This document shows, piece after piece, positions 8,588 through 17,876 of a stretch of 64,000 bases of DNA. The translations under genes were made by a program, and so were the position numbers. Within the stretch, counting starts at the first letter, position 1; every line of letters starts with the position of its first letter. The DNA is from Cupriavidus basilensis (GTDB lineage Bacteria; Pseudomonadota; Gammaproteobacteria; Burkholderiales; Burkholderiaceae), in contig NZ_CP062804.1 in the NCBI RefSeq assembly GCF_008801925.2, positions 1,302,001 through 1,366,000 of the forward strand, read 5' to 3'. The notes under the pieces were generated by a model. That model searched no databases and was not told the DNA's origin. It worked only from the letters and a program-made list of their open reading frames with translations.

Positions 8588-9586
8588 TTGAGTCATATTT
8601 CTGGCACGGTTCCCATTTCGCTGGTCAACGGCTTCCTGTCGGGCGCCGATCCCGCTGCCATTGAGCGGCTGGCGGAGTGCTCCGGCATCCCCCACGGCTT
8701 GCTGCGCCGCCCTGGCTCCCGCGTGACCGAGGAGCAGTTCTCCACGCTTTACCGCTTGCTCGCGACCGAACTGGACGACGAAATGCCGGGCATCTTCAGC
8801 CGCCCCTTGCGCAACGGCACGCTGAAATACCTTTGCCTGAGCCTGCTTGACGCCCCGCGGCTGGAGGTCGCGCTGCACCGGTTCGGCCAGTTCTTCCACC
8901 TGATCCTGGATGATTTCCGGCTGGATTCGGGCCGCGACGGCGAAGGCGGTTGGGTTGCCATGGCGGCGGATCCGGCGGGCCCCTGCGTGACCGAACTCGG
9001 CCGCGAACTTATCATGAAGCTGGTGCACGGTATTGCCTCATGGCTGGTTGGGAAGCGGATCCCGCTGATCGCGGCGGAGTTCGATTTTGCGCGTCCCGCG
9101 CACGCAACGGACTACCTCTTTCTCTTTCCGGGGCCGGTTCAGTTCGGTAGCGCGCAGACACGCATGCGCTTCGAGGCGGCTTACCTTGATATGCCCGTGC
9201 GGCAACGCAAGGCCGACCTGCAGAGATTCCTGGCGCGCGCCCCGGAAGACTGGATCTTCGTCTCCTTTGCCGACCAGATGGTCTGCCACCGGGTCAGGCA
9301 ATTCCTCGCCGATTGCCTTCCCGCCATGCCGACGCTGGAAGTGGTTGCCCAGGACCTGCACTATTCTGTGCGCACGCTTTGCCGCCGGCTTGCGGACGAA
9401 GGCACGACGTTCCAAGCGATCAAGGACGACGTGCGGCGCGATATCGCGATCCAGCGGCTCACGCGTTCGCCCGACGCCATCGCGGCAATCGCTTATGACG
9501 TCGGCTTTGACAACCCGACCGCGTTCCACCGCGCCTTCCGGCACTGGACCGGCAGCACGCCCAAGGCGTACCGCGGCATGGCCTGA
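8588..9586 (+). CDS. AraC-family transcriptional regulator
   Basis: The 332-residue protein has an N-terminal arabinose-binding-like domain (ISLVNGFLSGADPAAIERLA and onwards) and a C-terminal AraC DNA-binding domain from about residue 235, ending with AIAYDVGFDNPTAFHRAFRH and WTGSTPKAYR. The open frame begins at a TTG codon at 8588, and similarity appears to start at once, so TTG is the likely start. The gene is convergent with an acyl-CoA ligase gene whose stop is only 10 bases away. Similar regulators are often found beside fatty-acid or terpenoid degradation genes, so it probably controls the ligase and the dehydrogenase at 11551. Confidence 0.87.
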   Translation: MSHISGTVPISLVNGFLSGADPAAIERLAECSGIPHGLLRRPGSRVTEEQFSTLYRLLATELDDEMPGIFSRPLRNGTLKYLCLSLLDAPRLEVALHRFGQFFHLILDDFRLDSGRDGEGGWVAMAADPAGPCVTELGRELIMKLVHGIASWLVGKRIPLIAAEFDFARPAHATDYLFLFPGPVQFGSAQTRMRFEAAYLDMPVRQRKADLQRFLARAPEDWIFVSFADQMVCHRVRQFLADCLPAMPTLEVVAQDLHYSVRTLCRRLADEGTTFQAIKDDVRRDIAIQRLTRSPDAIAAIAYDVGFDNPTAFHRAFRHWTGSTPKAYRGMA

Positions 9587-9595
9587 GCGGCCCGG

Positions 9596-11227
9596 CTAGG
9601 CGGCGGCGCCGCTGTAGTGGGCGCCGAAACGCTGCCTGAGTACCAGCTTATGCAGCTTGCCGGTCGCGGTCAGCGGCAGTTCCGGCACGAACATCACATC
9701 GTCCGGGATCCACCACTTGGCCACCTTGCCTTCATAGAAGGCCAGTAGTTGTTGCGCATCGAGCGTGCTGCCGGCGCGCCTTACCGCGACCAGCAGGGGG
9801 CGTTCGTCCCACTTGGGATGGGCACAGGCGATACAGGCCGCCAGCTCGATCTCCGGATGCGCAACGGCGATGCCCTCCAGTTCGATCGAGGAAATCCATT
9901 CGCCGCCGGACTTGATCACATCCTTGCTGCGATCCGTGATCTGCATATAGCCGTCGGCGTCGATCGTGGCGACATCGCCGGTGGCGAACCAGCCATCGTT
10001 CTCCAGGCAGGTTTTCTCCATGCCGAAGTAGCGCTCCACGACCCAATGGCCGCGCACCATCAGATCGCCCGCCGAGCGTCCGTCCCACGGCAACTCGGCA
10101 CCGTCGGCATCGACGATCTTCATCTCGACACCTGGCACGACCCTGCCTTGCTTGGCTTCGAGCTGCGCACGCTCCTGCTCCGGCTTTTGCGCAAAGCCCT
10201 GCGAGGGCGAAAACACGGTGCCAACCGGCGACAGCTCGGTCATGCCCCAGGCGTGTACCGACTTGATGCCCAGTTCGCCCAGCGCCTTGGCCAGTTGCGG
10301 CGGGCATGCCGCGCCGCCCACGATGACACGCTCCAGGCTGTTGCAGCGCTTGCCCGTGCGGTGCATATGGTCGGCCAGGCCGAGCCAGACCGTGGGCACG
10401 CCGGCCGACACCGTCACGCCTTCCTGGTCGAACAACGCCGACAGGGACGCGCCGTCGAGCGCCGGACCCGGCAGCACCAGTTTCGCCCCGACCAGCGCCG
10501 CCGAGAACGGCAGCCCCCAGGCATTGACGTGGAACATCGGCACGACAGGCACCACGGAGTCCGACGCACGCAGGCAAAGCGCGTCCGGCAGCGCCGAGGC
10601 ATAGGCCATCAGGCAAAGCGAACGGTGCGAGTACAAGACGCCCTTCGGATTGCCGGTGGTGCCGGAGGTGTAGCAAAGCACCGCCGCCAGCTGCTCATCC
10701 AGGCGGGGCCAGTCGAAATGGCCGGGCTGCCCGCCGATGAGGGCCTCGTAGCTTTCGAGCGGTAGCGCCGGTGCTTGCGGCAGGCTGGTAGCGTCGCACA
10801 GCATGACCCATGACTCGACATGAGGACATTGCGGCGCGATCTGCTCGACCAGGCCCAGGAACGAGGCATCGAAGCAGACCACGCGGTCGCGGGCATGATT
10901 GATGATGTAGGCGATCTGTTCGGGGAACAGGCGGGGGTTGATGGTATGACAAACCGCGCCAATGCCGGTCACGCCATAGTACAGCTCCATATGGCGATAG
11001 CCGTTCCACGCCAGCGTGCCGACACGGTCTCCCGCCACGATGCCGCGGCCCGTCAGTGCATTGGCCAGTTGCATGGCGCGGACATGGCAGTCCCGGTAGG
11101 TATAGCGGTGAAAGTCGCCCTCGACGCGCCGGGATACGATTTCCACCGTGCCGGAGTGCCGCGCAGCCTGCTCCAGCAATGCGGACAATTGCAAAGGCGC
11201 GTACATCATCTGACCGAACAGGTCCAT
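9596..11227 (-). CDS. Medium/long-chain acyl-CoA synthetase (AMP-forming)
   Basis: The 543-residue protein is an ANL-superfamily ligase. The P-loop YTSGTTGNPKG lies at residues 186-196, the adenine-site motif HAWGMTELSP in the middle, the hinge region GDVATIDADGYMQITDRSKD near residue 420, and the C-terminal catalytic lysine in LTATGKLHKLVL. It activates a carboxylic acid to its CoA thioester through an acyl-adenylate. I use the ATG at 11227, which has AGGAGA seven bases upstream, instead of the in-frame ATG at 11275. It is divergent from an acyl-CoA dehydrogenase gene and convergent with an AraC regulator, a beta-oxidation-type module. Confidence 0.93.
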   Translation of the reverse strand: MDLFGQMMYAPLQLSALLEQAARHSGTVEIVSRRVEGDFHRYTYRDCHVRAMQLANALTGRGIVAGDRVGTLAWNGYRHMELYYGVTGIGAVCHTINPRLFPEQIAYIINHARDRVVCFDASFLGLVEQIAPQCPHVESWVMLCDATSLPQAPALPLESYEALIGGQPGHFDWPRLDEQLAAVLCYTSGTTGNPKGVLYSHRSLCLMAYASALPDALCLRASDSVVPVVPMFHVNAWGLPFSAALVGAKLVLPGPALDGASLSALFDQEGVTVSAGVPTVWLGLADHMHRTGKRCNSLERVIVGGAACPPQLAKALGELGIKSVHAWGMTELSPVGTVFSPSQGFAQKPEQERAQLEAKQGRVVPGVEMKIVDADGAELPWDGRSAGDLMVRGHWVVERYFGMEKTCLENDGWFATGDVATIDADGYMQITDRSKDVIKSGGEWISSIELEGIAVAHPEIELAACIACAHPKWDERPLLVAVRRAGSTLDAQQLLAFYEGKVAKWWIPDDVMFVPELPLTATGKLHKLVLRQRFGAHYSGAAA

Positions 11228-11331
11228 GGTCTTGTCTCCTGACAGGCGGTTTGTCGTTATGCCGGTTGCATTCATCGGTCATGGCGACGCCGGCTGCGAG
11301 GCATTCTAGATGTGCCCGCCATCTCCGGCAC

Positions 11332-11369
11332 TGACAGGAATGGCCGAACTAGTGACAAATCCGGCCAAT
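11332..11369. promoter_or_regulatory. Tandem direct repeat, AraC-type operator candidate
   Basis: TGACA at 11332-11336 with GGCC at 11342-11345 is repeated as TGACA at 11353-11357 with GGCC at 11363-11366, both followed by AA. The period is 21 bp, two helical turns. Paired direct half-sites at that spacing are the usual target of AraC-family dimers. The site lies in the divergent gap between the acyl-CoA ligase (start 11227) and dehydrogenase (start 11551). Confidence 0.52.
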
Positions 11370-11550
11370 CGAGCCGGGGTGCATGGCAAGCGGCCAGCGC
11401 GACGCAAAGCGGCAGGTTTTGTCAATGAATGGGCAGGTTTGGTTATTCCCGCATGACGCGGCGGGCGCTACGATCCGGTATCCAGACCATGCGGTGCCGG
11501 CATCCGGCCAGATGCACCGCGCCCTGTCCCCAAAATGGAGTCCCCAAGAA

Positions 11551-13335
11551 ATGACCTACCGTGCCCCGCTTAAGGACATGTTGTTCGTGATGAACGAACT
11601 GGCCGATCTTGACGCAGTCAGCAAGCTGCCCGGCTTCGAGGACGCCACGCCGGAGACGGCGCAGGCGGTGCTCGACGAGGCGGCCAAATTCAACGAACAA
11701 GTGGTGGCGCCGCTCAACCGCATCGGTGACACCGATCCCAGCAGCTGGAAGGACGGCGTGGTTACCACCACGCCCGGTTTCAAGGACGCGTTCCGCCAGT
11801 TTGGCGAGGGTGGCTGGCAGGGCGTGCTGCATCCGCAGGAATTTGGCGGCCAGGGCTTGCCCAAGTTGATCGCCACCGCCTGCAACGAGATGCTGAACAC
11901 GGCGAACCTGTCGTTCGCGCTGTGCCCGCTGCTGACGGACGGCGCCATCGAAGCCCTGCTGACGGCGGGCAGCGACGCGCAGAAGGCCACCTTCCTGCCC
12001 AAGCTGATCTCCGGCGAGTGGACCGGCACCATGAACCTGACCGAGCCGCAGGCCGGCTCGGACCTGGCGGCCGTGCGCACGCGCGCCGAGCCGCAGGGTG
12101 ACGGTACCTACAAGGTGTTCGGCACCAAGATCTTCATCACCTACGGTGAGCACGATATGGCGCAGAACATCGTCCATCTCGTTCTTGCGCGCACGCCCAC
12201 GGCACCCGAGGGCGTCAAGGGCATCTCGCTGTTCATCGTGCCCAAGTTCCTGGTGAATGAGGACGGTTCGCTGGGCGCGCGCAATGATGCGCACTGCGTG
12301 TCGATCGAGCACAAGCTGGGCATCAAGGCCAGCCCCACGGCCGTGCTGCAGTTCGGCGATCACGGTGGCGCCATCGGCACGCTGGTCGGCGAGGAGAACC
12401 GCGGCCTGGAATACATGTTCATCATGATGAACTCGGCGCGTTTCTCCGTCGGCATGCAAGGCATCGCCGTGTCGGAGCGGGCCTACCAGCAGGCTGTGAA
12501 TTTTGCCCGCGAGCGCGTGCAAAGCCGTCCGGTCGATGGTTCCGCACGCGAGGCCGTGACCATCATTCATCACCCGGACGTCAAGCGCATGCTGATGACC
12601 ATGCGCTCGCTGATCGAAGGCGCGCGCGCGGTAGCGTATGTGGCCGCGGCCATGTGCGACACGGCGCACCAGCATGCCGACGACGCGGTGCGCAAGCAAA
12701 GCCAGGCGTTCTACGAGTTCATGGTGCCCATCGTCAAGGGCTGGAGCACCGAGTTGTCGATCGATGTGACCAGCCTGGGCGTGCAGGTACACGGCGGCAT
12801 GGGCTTCATCGAGGAGACCGGCGCGGCCCAGCATTATCGCGATGCCCGCATCCTGCCGATCTACGAAGGCACGACCGCGATCCAGGCGAACGACCTCGTC
12901 GGCCGTAAGACGCTGCGCGACGGTGGCGCGGTGGCCCGTGCGATCTGCGCGCAGATCGCCGAGACCGAGGCGGCGCTGGGCAAGCATGGTGGCGCGGCAT
13001 TCACCGCGGTGCAGGCGCAACTGGCCAAGGGGCGCGCCGCGCTGGAGACCGTCGTGGCGTTCGTCGTGGCCAATGCCAAGTCGGACCCGAATGCCGTGTT
13101 TGCCGGCAGCGTGCCTTACCTGAAGCTCTGCGGCATCGTGTTTTCAGGCTGGCAGCTTGGCCGCGCGATGCTCGCGGCGGATGCGAAGCGTGGCGAGGAT
13201 CCGTCCTTCCACGACGCCAAGATCTCGACGGCGCATTTCTACGCGGAACACATCCTGTCGCAGGCATCGGGTTTGCGCGATGCCATCGTGGCAGGCGCGG
13301 TGCCGGTCAATGCGTTGAGCGAAGCGCAGTTCTGA
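11551..13335 (+). CDS. Acyl-CoA dehydrogenase with C-terminal extension
   Basis: The 595-residue protein is longer than the classic 380-residue enzymes because of a C-terminal domain, as in the FadE-like and DmdC-like dehydrogenases of proteobacteria. Landmarks are MNLTEPQAGSDLAAVRTRA (FAD/substrate region, residues about 160-180), KIFITYGEHD, GVQVHGGMGFIEETGAAQ and the catalytic-base segment ILPIYEGTTAIQANDL with E439. It introduces the trans-2 double bond into an acyl-CoA, passing electrons to ETF. The start at 11551 gives the family N-terminus MTYRAPLKDMLFVMNEL. The neighbouring divergent ligase supplies the CoA thioester. Confidence 0.94.
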   Translation: MTYRAPLKDMLFVMNELADLDAVSKLPGFEDATPETAQAVLDEAAKFNEQVVAPLNRIGDTDPSSWKDGVVTTTPGFKDAFRQFGEGGWQGVLHPQEFGGQGLPKLIATACNEMLNTANLSFALCPLLTDGAIEALLTAGSDAQKATFLPKLISGEWTGTMNLTEPQAGSDLAAVRTRAEPQGDGTYKVFGTKIFITYGEHDMAQNIVHLVLARTPTAPEGVKGISLFIVPKFLVNEDGSLGARNDAHCVSIEHKLGIKASPTAVLQFGDHGGAIGTLVGEENRGLEYMFIMMNSARFSVGMQGIAVSERAYQQAVNFARERVQSRPVDGSAREAVTIIHHPDVKRMLMTMRSLIEGARAVAYVAAAMCDTAHQHADDAVRKQSQAFYEFMVPIVKGWSTELSIDVTSLGVQVHGGMGFIEETGAAQHYRDARILPIYEGTTAIQANDLVGRKTLRDGGAVARAICAQIAETEAALGKHGGAAFTAVQAQLAKGRAALETVVAFVVANAKSDPNAVFAGSVPYLKLCGIVFSGWQLGRAMLAADAKRGEDPSFHDAKISTAHFYAEHILSQASGLRDAIVAGAVPVNALSEAQF

Positions 13336-13502
13336 GATCGCACGGTAGTGGGCATTTGCCGAGGCTGACAAGTTGCGCCAACGCTGATTGAAATGATGAC
13401 AGTGTTGACTCCCTCAGGCACTGTCACGTTGATGGGGCGCTCGCTTAAGAAGGCACCGAGTGCGCCGCCGCCCCGGGTCGTCACTCACGCCAGGGCGCCA
13501 TG

Positions 13503-14294
13503 TCAGTCCAGTGCTTCGGCCTTGCGGAAGTACGCGCTCGGGCTGACGCCGAAGGTCTTGCGAAAAACCGCCGCGAACGCGCTGGGGCTGTCGTAGCCGT
13601 GATCCAGCGCCACCTCCAGGATGGCGTCGCCCTGCGCCAGCCTGGGCAGGCTGAGCAGCAGTCGCGTGTGGCGGCACCAGGCGCCGAAGGTCAAGCCTGT
13701 TTCGCGCTTGAACAAGCGCGCGAAGGTGCGCTCGTTCATATGCAGCTCCGCCGCCCAGCCGGTCAGGGTGGCCGCCTGGGCGGGGCTCTGGATCAGGCGT
13801 GCGCACAGTTGCGCGGCGCGGGCGTGCTGCGGCATCGGCAGGTGCAGGGAGAGCACGGGCGCCGCCCGGATTTCGTCCAGGATCAGTGCCATGATGCGCT
13901 GGTCGCGCCCTTCCGGCGCATAGCTGGCCGGGATCCGTACCGCATGCAGGATGAGTTCGCGCAGCAGCAGGCTGACTTCGATGGCGCGGCAATCCTGCGG
14001 CATGGCCGCGCAGGCGTCGCCGGCCACGAAGACCGTGCGCATGCGCACATCGCCGACGGCGCCGATGCGGTGCCTGAGCTGCGGCGGCACCCATACCGCG
14101 CGCCCGATCGGGACCACCCATTCGCCGCGCGCGGTGCGCACAATCATCACACCGGAGATGGCATGGATCAGTTGTCCGTGTTGGTGCCAGTGCTCGGCCA
14201 GCTCGGAGCCGTCCGGTTGGTCGTTGGCCACCACCACGATCGGCCGGGGCGTCTGCAGCGATTGCTGGAGGGCGGCGTCGGACAGGGTCTTCAT
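13503..14294 (-). CDS. AraC-family regulator with N-terminal cupin domain (NimR-like)
   Basis: The 263-residue protein has an N-terminal cupin-like sensor (HWHQHGQLIHAISGVMIV, residues about 36-53) and a C-terminal AraC domain with NERTFARLFKRETGLTFGAW and DHGYDSPSAFAAVFRKTFGV. This short architecture is that of NimR/YeaM, repressors or activators of drug exporter genes. It lies 99 bases downstream of a major-facilitator exporter gene on the same strand, and co-transcription is likely. The natural inducer is unknown. Confidence 0.86.
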   Translation of the reverse strand: MKTLSDAALQQSLQTPRPIVVVANDQPDGSELAEHWHQHGQLIHAISGVMIVRTARGEWVVPIGRAVWVPPQLRHRIGAVGDVRMRTVFVAGDACAAMPQDCRAIEVSLLLRELILHAVRIPASYAPEGRDQRIMALILDEIRAAPVLSLHLPMPQHARAAQLCARLIQSPAQAATLTGWAAELHMNERTFARLFKRETGLTFGAWCRHTRLLLSLPRLAQGDAILEVALDHGYDSPSAFAAVFRKTFGVSPSAYFRKAEALD

Positions 14295-14393
14295 GAGGCG
14301 GATCTGTGGTTCGGTGAAAGCGTCATCGTGCGCGCCAGTGTAGCCCGCCCGCCGCCCATCGGCTGGCGGCAGGCGGCGCCACCCTGCCGCAGG

Positions 14394-15566
14394 CTAGGCA
14401 GCGGCAAGGCCCTGCTCGTCGATACGCGGGGCGCGGTCGCGCAGGCGCAGGGCAAGCGTGCTGGCCACGCACAGCACGCCGAGCACGGTGGCCAGCGTGA
14501 AGGCAAGGCCGCGCGCGTCGGACAGCAGGCCGAACAGCGGCGAGGCCATGCCGCCCACCGACAGCGCCAGGCCCAGCGTGATGCCACTGGCCATGGCAGG
14601 GTTGCGCGGCAGGTAGTCCTGCGCCAGCGTGACCTGCGCCGTGAACGGCAGGAACATGGCAACGCCCAGCAAGACCGTGAACACCAGAGCCAGCGGCACG
14701 CTCTGCACGAGCACCAGCCCGGCCAGCATGGGCAGCATCAGTACATAGCCGGCACGGATCGCGGTCATGCGGCCGCGGCGGTCGCCAAGCCAGCCGCCCA
14801 GCAGCGTGCCCACCGCGCCGGACGCCGTGAACGCGGTCAGCACCGCGCCGCCGAGAAAGGCGCTGCCGCCGAGATCGCGCGTCATATGGAGCGATAGCAT
14901 CGACAGCACCGTGACATAGGGAATCGACCAGCAGATGATGGTGGCTACCAGCAGTCCGAAGGCGCGCCAGTGATTGGGCGCCGGCGCCGCCTGCGAACGC
15001 CTGGCCGCGGCTGCGCCGGGCACGGCCGCCGGACGCGCCGACGCGACCAGCCACAGCACGGCCATCAGCACGGCCGGGATGCCCAGCAGGTAGCTACGCG
15101 CCAGCGCGCCGCCCCCAACCGCGAGCGCGGCCAGCAAAGGCGCGAAGGATGCACCGACGGTGCCTCCCACGGAGAACACGCTCATTGCCTTTTGCGAGGT
15201 GCCGCCGGCAGCGCGGGCGGCCACTGTGGCCGGCGGATGGTAGGCGGCGATGCCGAGGCCGCTCAACGCGATGGCCACCCAGGTGGCGAAATAGGTGGAC
15301 GCCATGCCAGCCAGCACTACGCCGAGCGCGGCCACCAGGAAGCCGGTGGGCACCAGCCAGCCGCGGTGCGCGCGGTCGGCATAGGCGCCGAACAGGGGCT
15401 GCACCACGCTGGAAAGGCCGGTGGCTGCCAGCATCAGGCCGCTCACGGCCGCGTAGCTGTAGCCGCGCTCCAGCACCATGAAGGGCAGCAGGGCCGGCAC
15501 CAGCCCCTGATAGAGATCGTTGACCGCGTGCGTGCCGGTGAGCAGGCCGAGCCGCTTCTTGTTCAT
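14394..15566 (-). CDS. MFS exporter, fosmidomycin-resistance (Fsr) type
   Basis: The 390-residue inner-membrane protein has about twelve hydrophobic segments in two halves. The N-terminus, LGLLTGTHAVNDLYQGLVPA followed by LLPFMVLERGYSY, and the central VSGLMLAATGLSSVVQPLFG match the Fsr branch of the major facilitator superfamily. Fsr proteins export fosmidomycin and related compounds by proton antiport. I start it at the ATG at 15566, where a 17-codon-plus leader frame ends by overlap (see 15563-15619). It is followed by an AraC-type regulator, so expression is probably inducible. Confidence 0.86.
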   Translation of the reverse strand: MNKKRLGLLTGTHAVNDLYQGLVPALLPFMVLERGYSYAAVSGLMLAATGLSSVVQPLFGAYADRAHRGWLVPTGFLVAALGVVLAGMASTYFATWVAIALSGLGIAAYHPPATVAARAAGGTSQKAMSVFSVGGTVGASFAPLLAALAVGGGALARSYLLGIPAVLMAVLWLVASARPAAVPGAAAARRSQAAPAPNHWRAFGLLVATIICWSIPYVTVLSMLSLHMTRDLGGSAFLGGAVLTAFTASGAVGTLLGGWLGDRRGRMTAIRAGYVLMLPMLAGLVLVQSVPLALVFTVLLGVAMFLPFTAQVTLAQDYLPRNPAMASGITLGLALSVGGMASPLFGLLSDARGLAFTLATVLGVLCVASTLALRLRDRAPRIDEQGLAAA

Positions 15567-15619
15567 GCGGCGTCTCCCGTGCGGCAGGCGGGGCGTGGCG
15601 AGGGGGCGAATAATGGCAT
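15563..15619 (-). CDS. 18-residue leader peptide overlapping the Fsr start
   Basis: A consensus ribosome-binding site, AAGGAGG, at 15634-15628 stands 8 bases before an ATG at 15619. This opens an 18-codon frame, MPLFAPSPRPACRTGDAA. Its TGA stop (15565-15563) overlaps the ATG of the exporter gene (15566-15564) in a different frame. The arrangement points to translational coupling or leader-peptide control. The peptide is proline-rich, which can slow ribosomes. Whether it is translated is not shown; the strong ribosome-binding site is the main evidence. Confidence 0.5.
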   Translation of the reverse strand: MPLFAPSPRPACRTGDAA

Positions 15620-15639
15620 GTCTGGATCCTCCTTGACGT

Positions 15640-15988
15640 TTGAATGGAAGATCGTAGACAGCACCCGGAAATTGATCTCGCGCGGAAACCACAAGATTCG
15701 TCGCGAAATAGACAAAAGGGCTTTGTCGCAGTAGGTCGGGGCGGAATTTGTCGGCGTCGAACTGGCATTGTTAACTTACCGAGAGTAAGACGTCCGGCGG
15801 CAAAGGCCAGGTGCCAGCCGATGCCGGCGGCGGCAAGCAGCCAGGCGCCGGCGCGGCCTACTTCAGCAAGAGGCGCGTCCACGCCAGCGCCGCGCCCAGC
15901 AGGATTGCCTTGCCAATCGCATTCCGATGCGGTACTGCCGGGCCTGTTTGCCGCCCGATGGCCTGACCGGAGCGCTGGGGAACGGCTG
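15640..15988. other. Intergenic region with possible decayed minus-strand coding sequence
   Basis: About 350 bases between the exporter leader and the XRE-cupin gene. On the minus strand, fragments in different frames read AIGKAILLGAALAWTRLLLK followed by a stop, and GAWLLAAAGIGWHLAFAAGR. These are hydrophobic stretches such as might remain from a small membrane protein. No intact gene is seen. Confidence 0.35.
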
Positions 15989-16585
15989 TCATTGGGCGTA
16001 CTCAACGACCAGCAATGCCGTGGCCATGGTTTTTCCAGGGTTCGAAATGGCATGCTGAACATCCGCCGGATAGCGTGCGGACTCGCCGTGCCGGACTTTC
16101 TTCTCGCTGGGGCCGGATTGAACGGTGACGCAGCCGCTCATCACAGACAGATGTTCTTTCGAACCACTTTCATGCGGCTCGGATGCGAGTACGCCGCCGG
16201 GATGGATCGACAGCTCATACCATTCCACCCGGCTTGCAAGGTCCACCGGGCCGAGGATCTTCAACTCGCATTTGCCATCCGGGCTTCTGATCACCGGGAT
16301 CGAGTGAGCGGGAATGACCGTCACGGTTGGTGTCGGCTTGTCAGCCTGCCCGCCGGAAAGGAACTCGGCCAGGCCAATGCCCAAAGCGTTCGCCAATCGC
16401 CACAAGACCGCTACCGTGGGATTGGCAAGATTCCGTTCAACCTGCGAAAGCATCGATTTGGAGACGCCAGCACGCCGGGAAAGCTCGTCAAGAGAGAGCT
16501 TGCGTGCCTGGCGAAGCAATTGCAGCCTGGCTCCAATGACGGGGGGGCCTTCTGCGAACGGCTCAGTCGGGGGGACTTGTGTCAT
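15989..16585 (-). CDS. XRE-family regulator with C-terminal cupin domain
   Basis: The 198-residue protein has an N-terminal helix-turn-helix (LSLDELSRRAGVSKSMLSQV followed by ERNLANPTVAVLWRLANALG, residues about 30-70) and a C-terminal cupin-2 domain (SIHPGGVLASEPHESGSKEH, residues about 126-145). Such HTH-cupin proteins commonly control amino-acid or polyamine catabolism. It is divergent from kbl-tdh with 88 bases between starts. That gap contains two inverted repeats built from GAAC and GTTC, so it probably regulates threonine degradation. Ligand unknown; threonine or a product is a guess. Confidence 0.87.
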   Translation of the reverse strand: MTQVPPTEPFAEGPPVIGARLQLLRQARKLSLDELSRRAGVSKSMLSQVERNLANPTVAVLWRLANALGIGLAEFLSGGQADKPTPTVTVIPAHSIPVIRSPDGKCELKILGPVDLASRVEWYELSIHPGGVLASEPHESGSKEHLSVMSGCVTVQSGPSEKKVRHGESARYPADVQHAISNPGKTMATALLVVEYAQ

Positions 16586-16605
16586 GAAATGAAGTCCTGT
16601 AAAGT

Positions 16606-16636
16606 GAACAAAACGTTCGATATACAGAACATGTTC
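16606..16636. promoter_or_regulatory. Paired GAAC/GTTC inverted repeats, probable XRE-cupin operator
   Basis: GAACATGTTC at 16627-16636 is a perfect 10-bp palindrome. Twenty-one bases to its left GAAC (16606-16609) and GTTC (16615-16618) repeat the same half-sites with a 5-base spacer. They lie between the divergent XRE-cupin and kbl genes. Two related sites two helical turns apart suggest cooperative binding of the regulator. Confidence 0.6.
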
Positions 16637-16673
16637 GGTTTATCGATCATTCTCAGTTTACAGGAGCACCGCT

Positions 16674-17876
16674 GTGCCGACAACAGACGCATTCTATGCA
16701 GCCATCCGCCAGGAGCTCGAGTCCATTGAACAAGCCGGTCTGTTCAAGACCGAGCGTGTCATCGCCTCTCCCCAGGGCAGCCTGATCAGGACTACCGATG
16801 GGAAGGAAGTCATTAACCTGTGCGCCAACAACTACCTGGGTCTCTCTTCCCATCCGGAGGTCGTGGAGGCTGCGCATCGCGCGCTCGGCGAGCGTGGTTT
16901 TGGCTTGAGCTCCGTTCGGTTCATTTGTGGTACGCAAGATCTGCACAAGTCGCTCGAGGCGCGTCTCGCGAGCTTTCTCGGCACAGAAGACACGATCCTC
17001 TACGGCTCGGCCTTCGATGCAAACGGGGGCCTGTTCGAGACGCTCCTTGGTGCGGACGACGCCGTCATCAGCGACGAACTGAACCACGCGTCCATCATCG
17101 ATGGCATCCGGCTCTGTAAAGCCAAGCGTTTCCGCTACAAGAACAATGACCTTGAGGATCTTCGCGCGCAGTTGAAGGCGGCCGATGCCGCGGGCGCACG
17201 GTTCAAGCTCGTCTTTACCGATGGCGTATTCTCGATGGATGGCACGATTGCCAGGCTCGACAAGATCCGCGAGATCTGCGACGAGTTCGGGGCGCTCCTC
17301 GGGATCGACGAGTGCCATGCCACGGGCTTCCTCGGGCAGCGTGGCCGTGGCTCTCACGAACACCGTGGGATCTTCGGCAAGGTCGATATCATCACCGGAA
17401 CGCTCGGCAAAGCGCTAGGCGGCGCCTCGGGTGGCTTTACGAGTGGGCGAAAGGAAGTCGTGGCATTGCTGCGCCAGCGCTCCCGGCCTTATCTTTTCTC
17501 GAACACGGTGGCGCCGTGCATCGTGGGCGCGACACTCAAGGTGCTCGACCTGCTCGAAGCCGATACCACATTGCGAGACAAGCTCGAGCGCAATGCGCGG
17601 TACTTCCGCGGCAAGCTCGGCGCGCTGGGATTCGACGTGAAGCCCGGCGACCACCCCATCATTCCCGTCATGGTGTACGACGCGGACAAGGCGCAGCAAC
17701 TGTCCCGGCGTCTGCTGGAGCTCGGCGTCTATGTCATCGGTTTCTTCTATCCCGTCGTCCACAGGGGGCAGGCACGCATCCGCGTGCAGATCAGCGCCTT
17801 GCACGACAGCGCTGAACTGGACCAGGCGTTGGAGGCGTTCGAGATCGCAGGCAAGGAACTGGGGATCATTCAATGA
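16674..17876 (+). CDS. kbl: Glycine C-acetyltransferase (2-amino-3-ketobutyrate CoA ligase)
   Basis: The 400-residue protein is a fold-type I PLP enzyme of the alpha-oxoamine synthase family at full family length. The internal-aldimine lysine is K246 in [14 protein letters not shown]212 and H215 in IDECHATG stack and pair with the cofactor, and [15 protein letters not shown] near residue 50 is a family signature. It cleaves 2-amino-3-oxobutyrate with CoA to glycine and acetyl-CoA. The start is GTG at 16674, preceded by CAGGAG. Its stop overlaps the tdh start (ATGA), so the two enzymes of threonine breakdown are translated together. Confidence 0.96.
   Translation: MPTTDAFYAAIRQELESIEQAGLFKTERVIASPQGSLIRTTDGKEVINLCANNYLGLSSHPEVVEAAHRALGERGFGLSSVRFICGTQDLHKSLEARLASFLGTEDTILYGSAFDANGGLFETLLGADDAVISDELNHASIIDGIRLCKAKRFRYKNNDLEDLRAQLKAADAAGARFKLVFTDGVFSMDGTIARLDKIREICDEFGALLGIDECHATGFLGQRGRGSHEHRGIFGKVDIITGTLGKALGGASGGFTSGRKEVVALLRQRSRPYLFSNTVAPCIVGATLKVLDLLEADTTLRDKLERNARYFRGKLGALGFDVKPGDHPIIPVMVYDADKAQQLSRRLLELGVYVIGFFYPVVHRGQARIRVQISALHDSAELDQALEAFEIAGKELGIIQ

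Noticed and set aside
13500..14897. Plus-strand frame of 465 codons across the AraC and Fsr genes
   Set aside because: Spans two real minus-strand genes and the gap between them; composition typical of a shadow.
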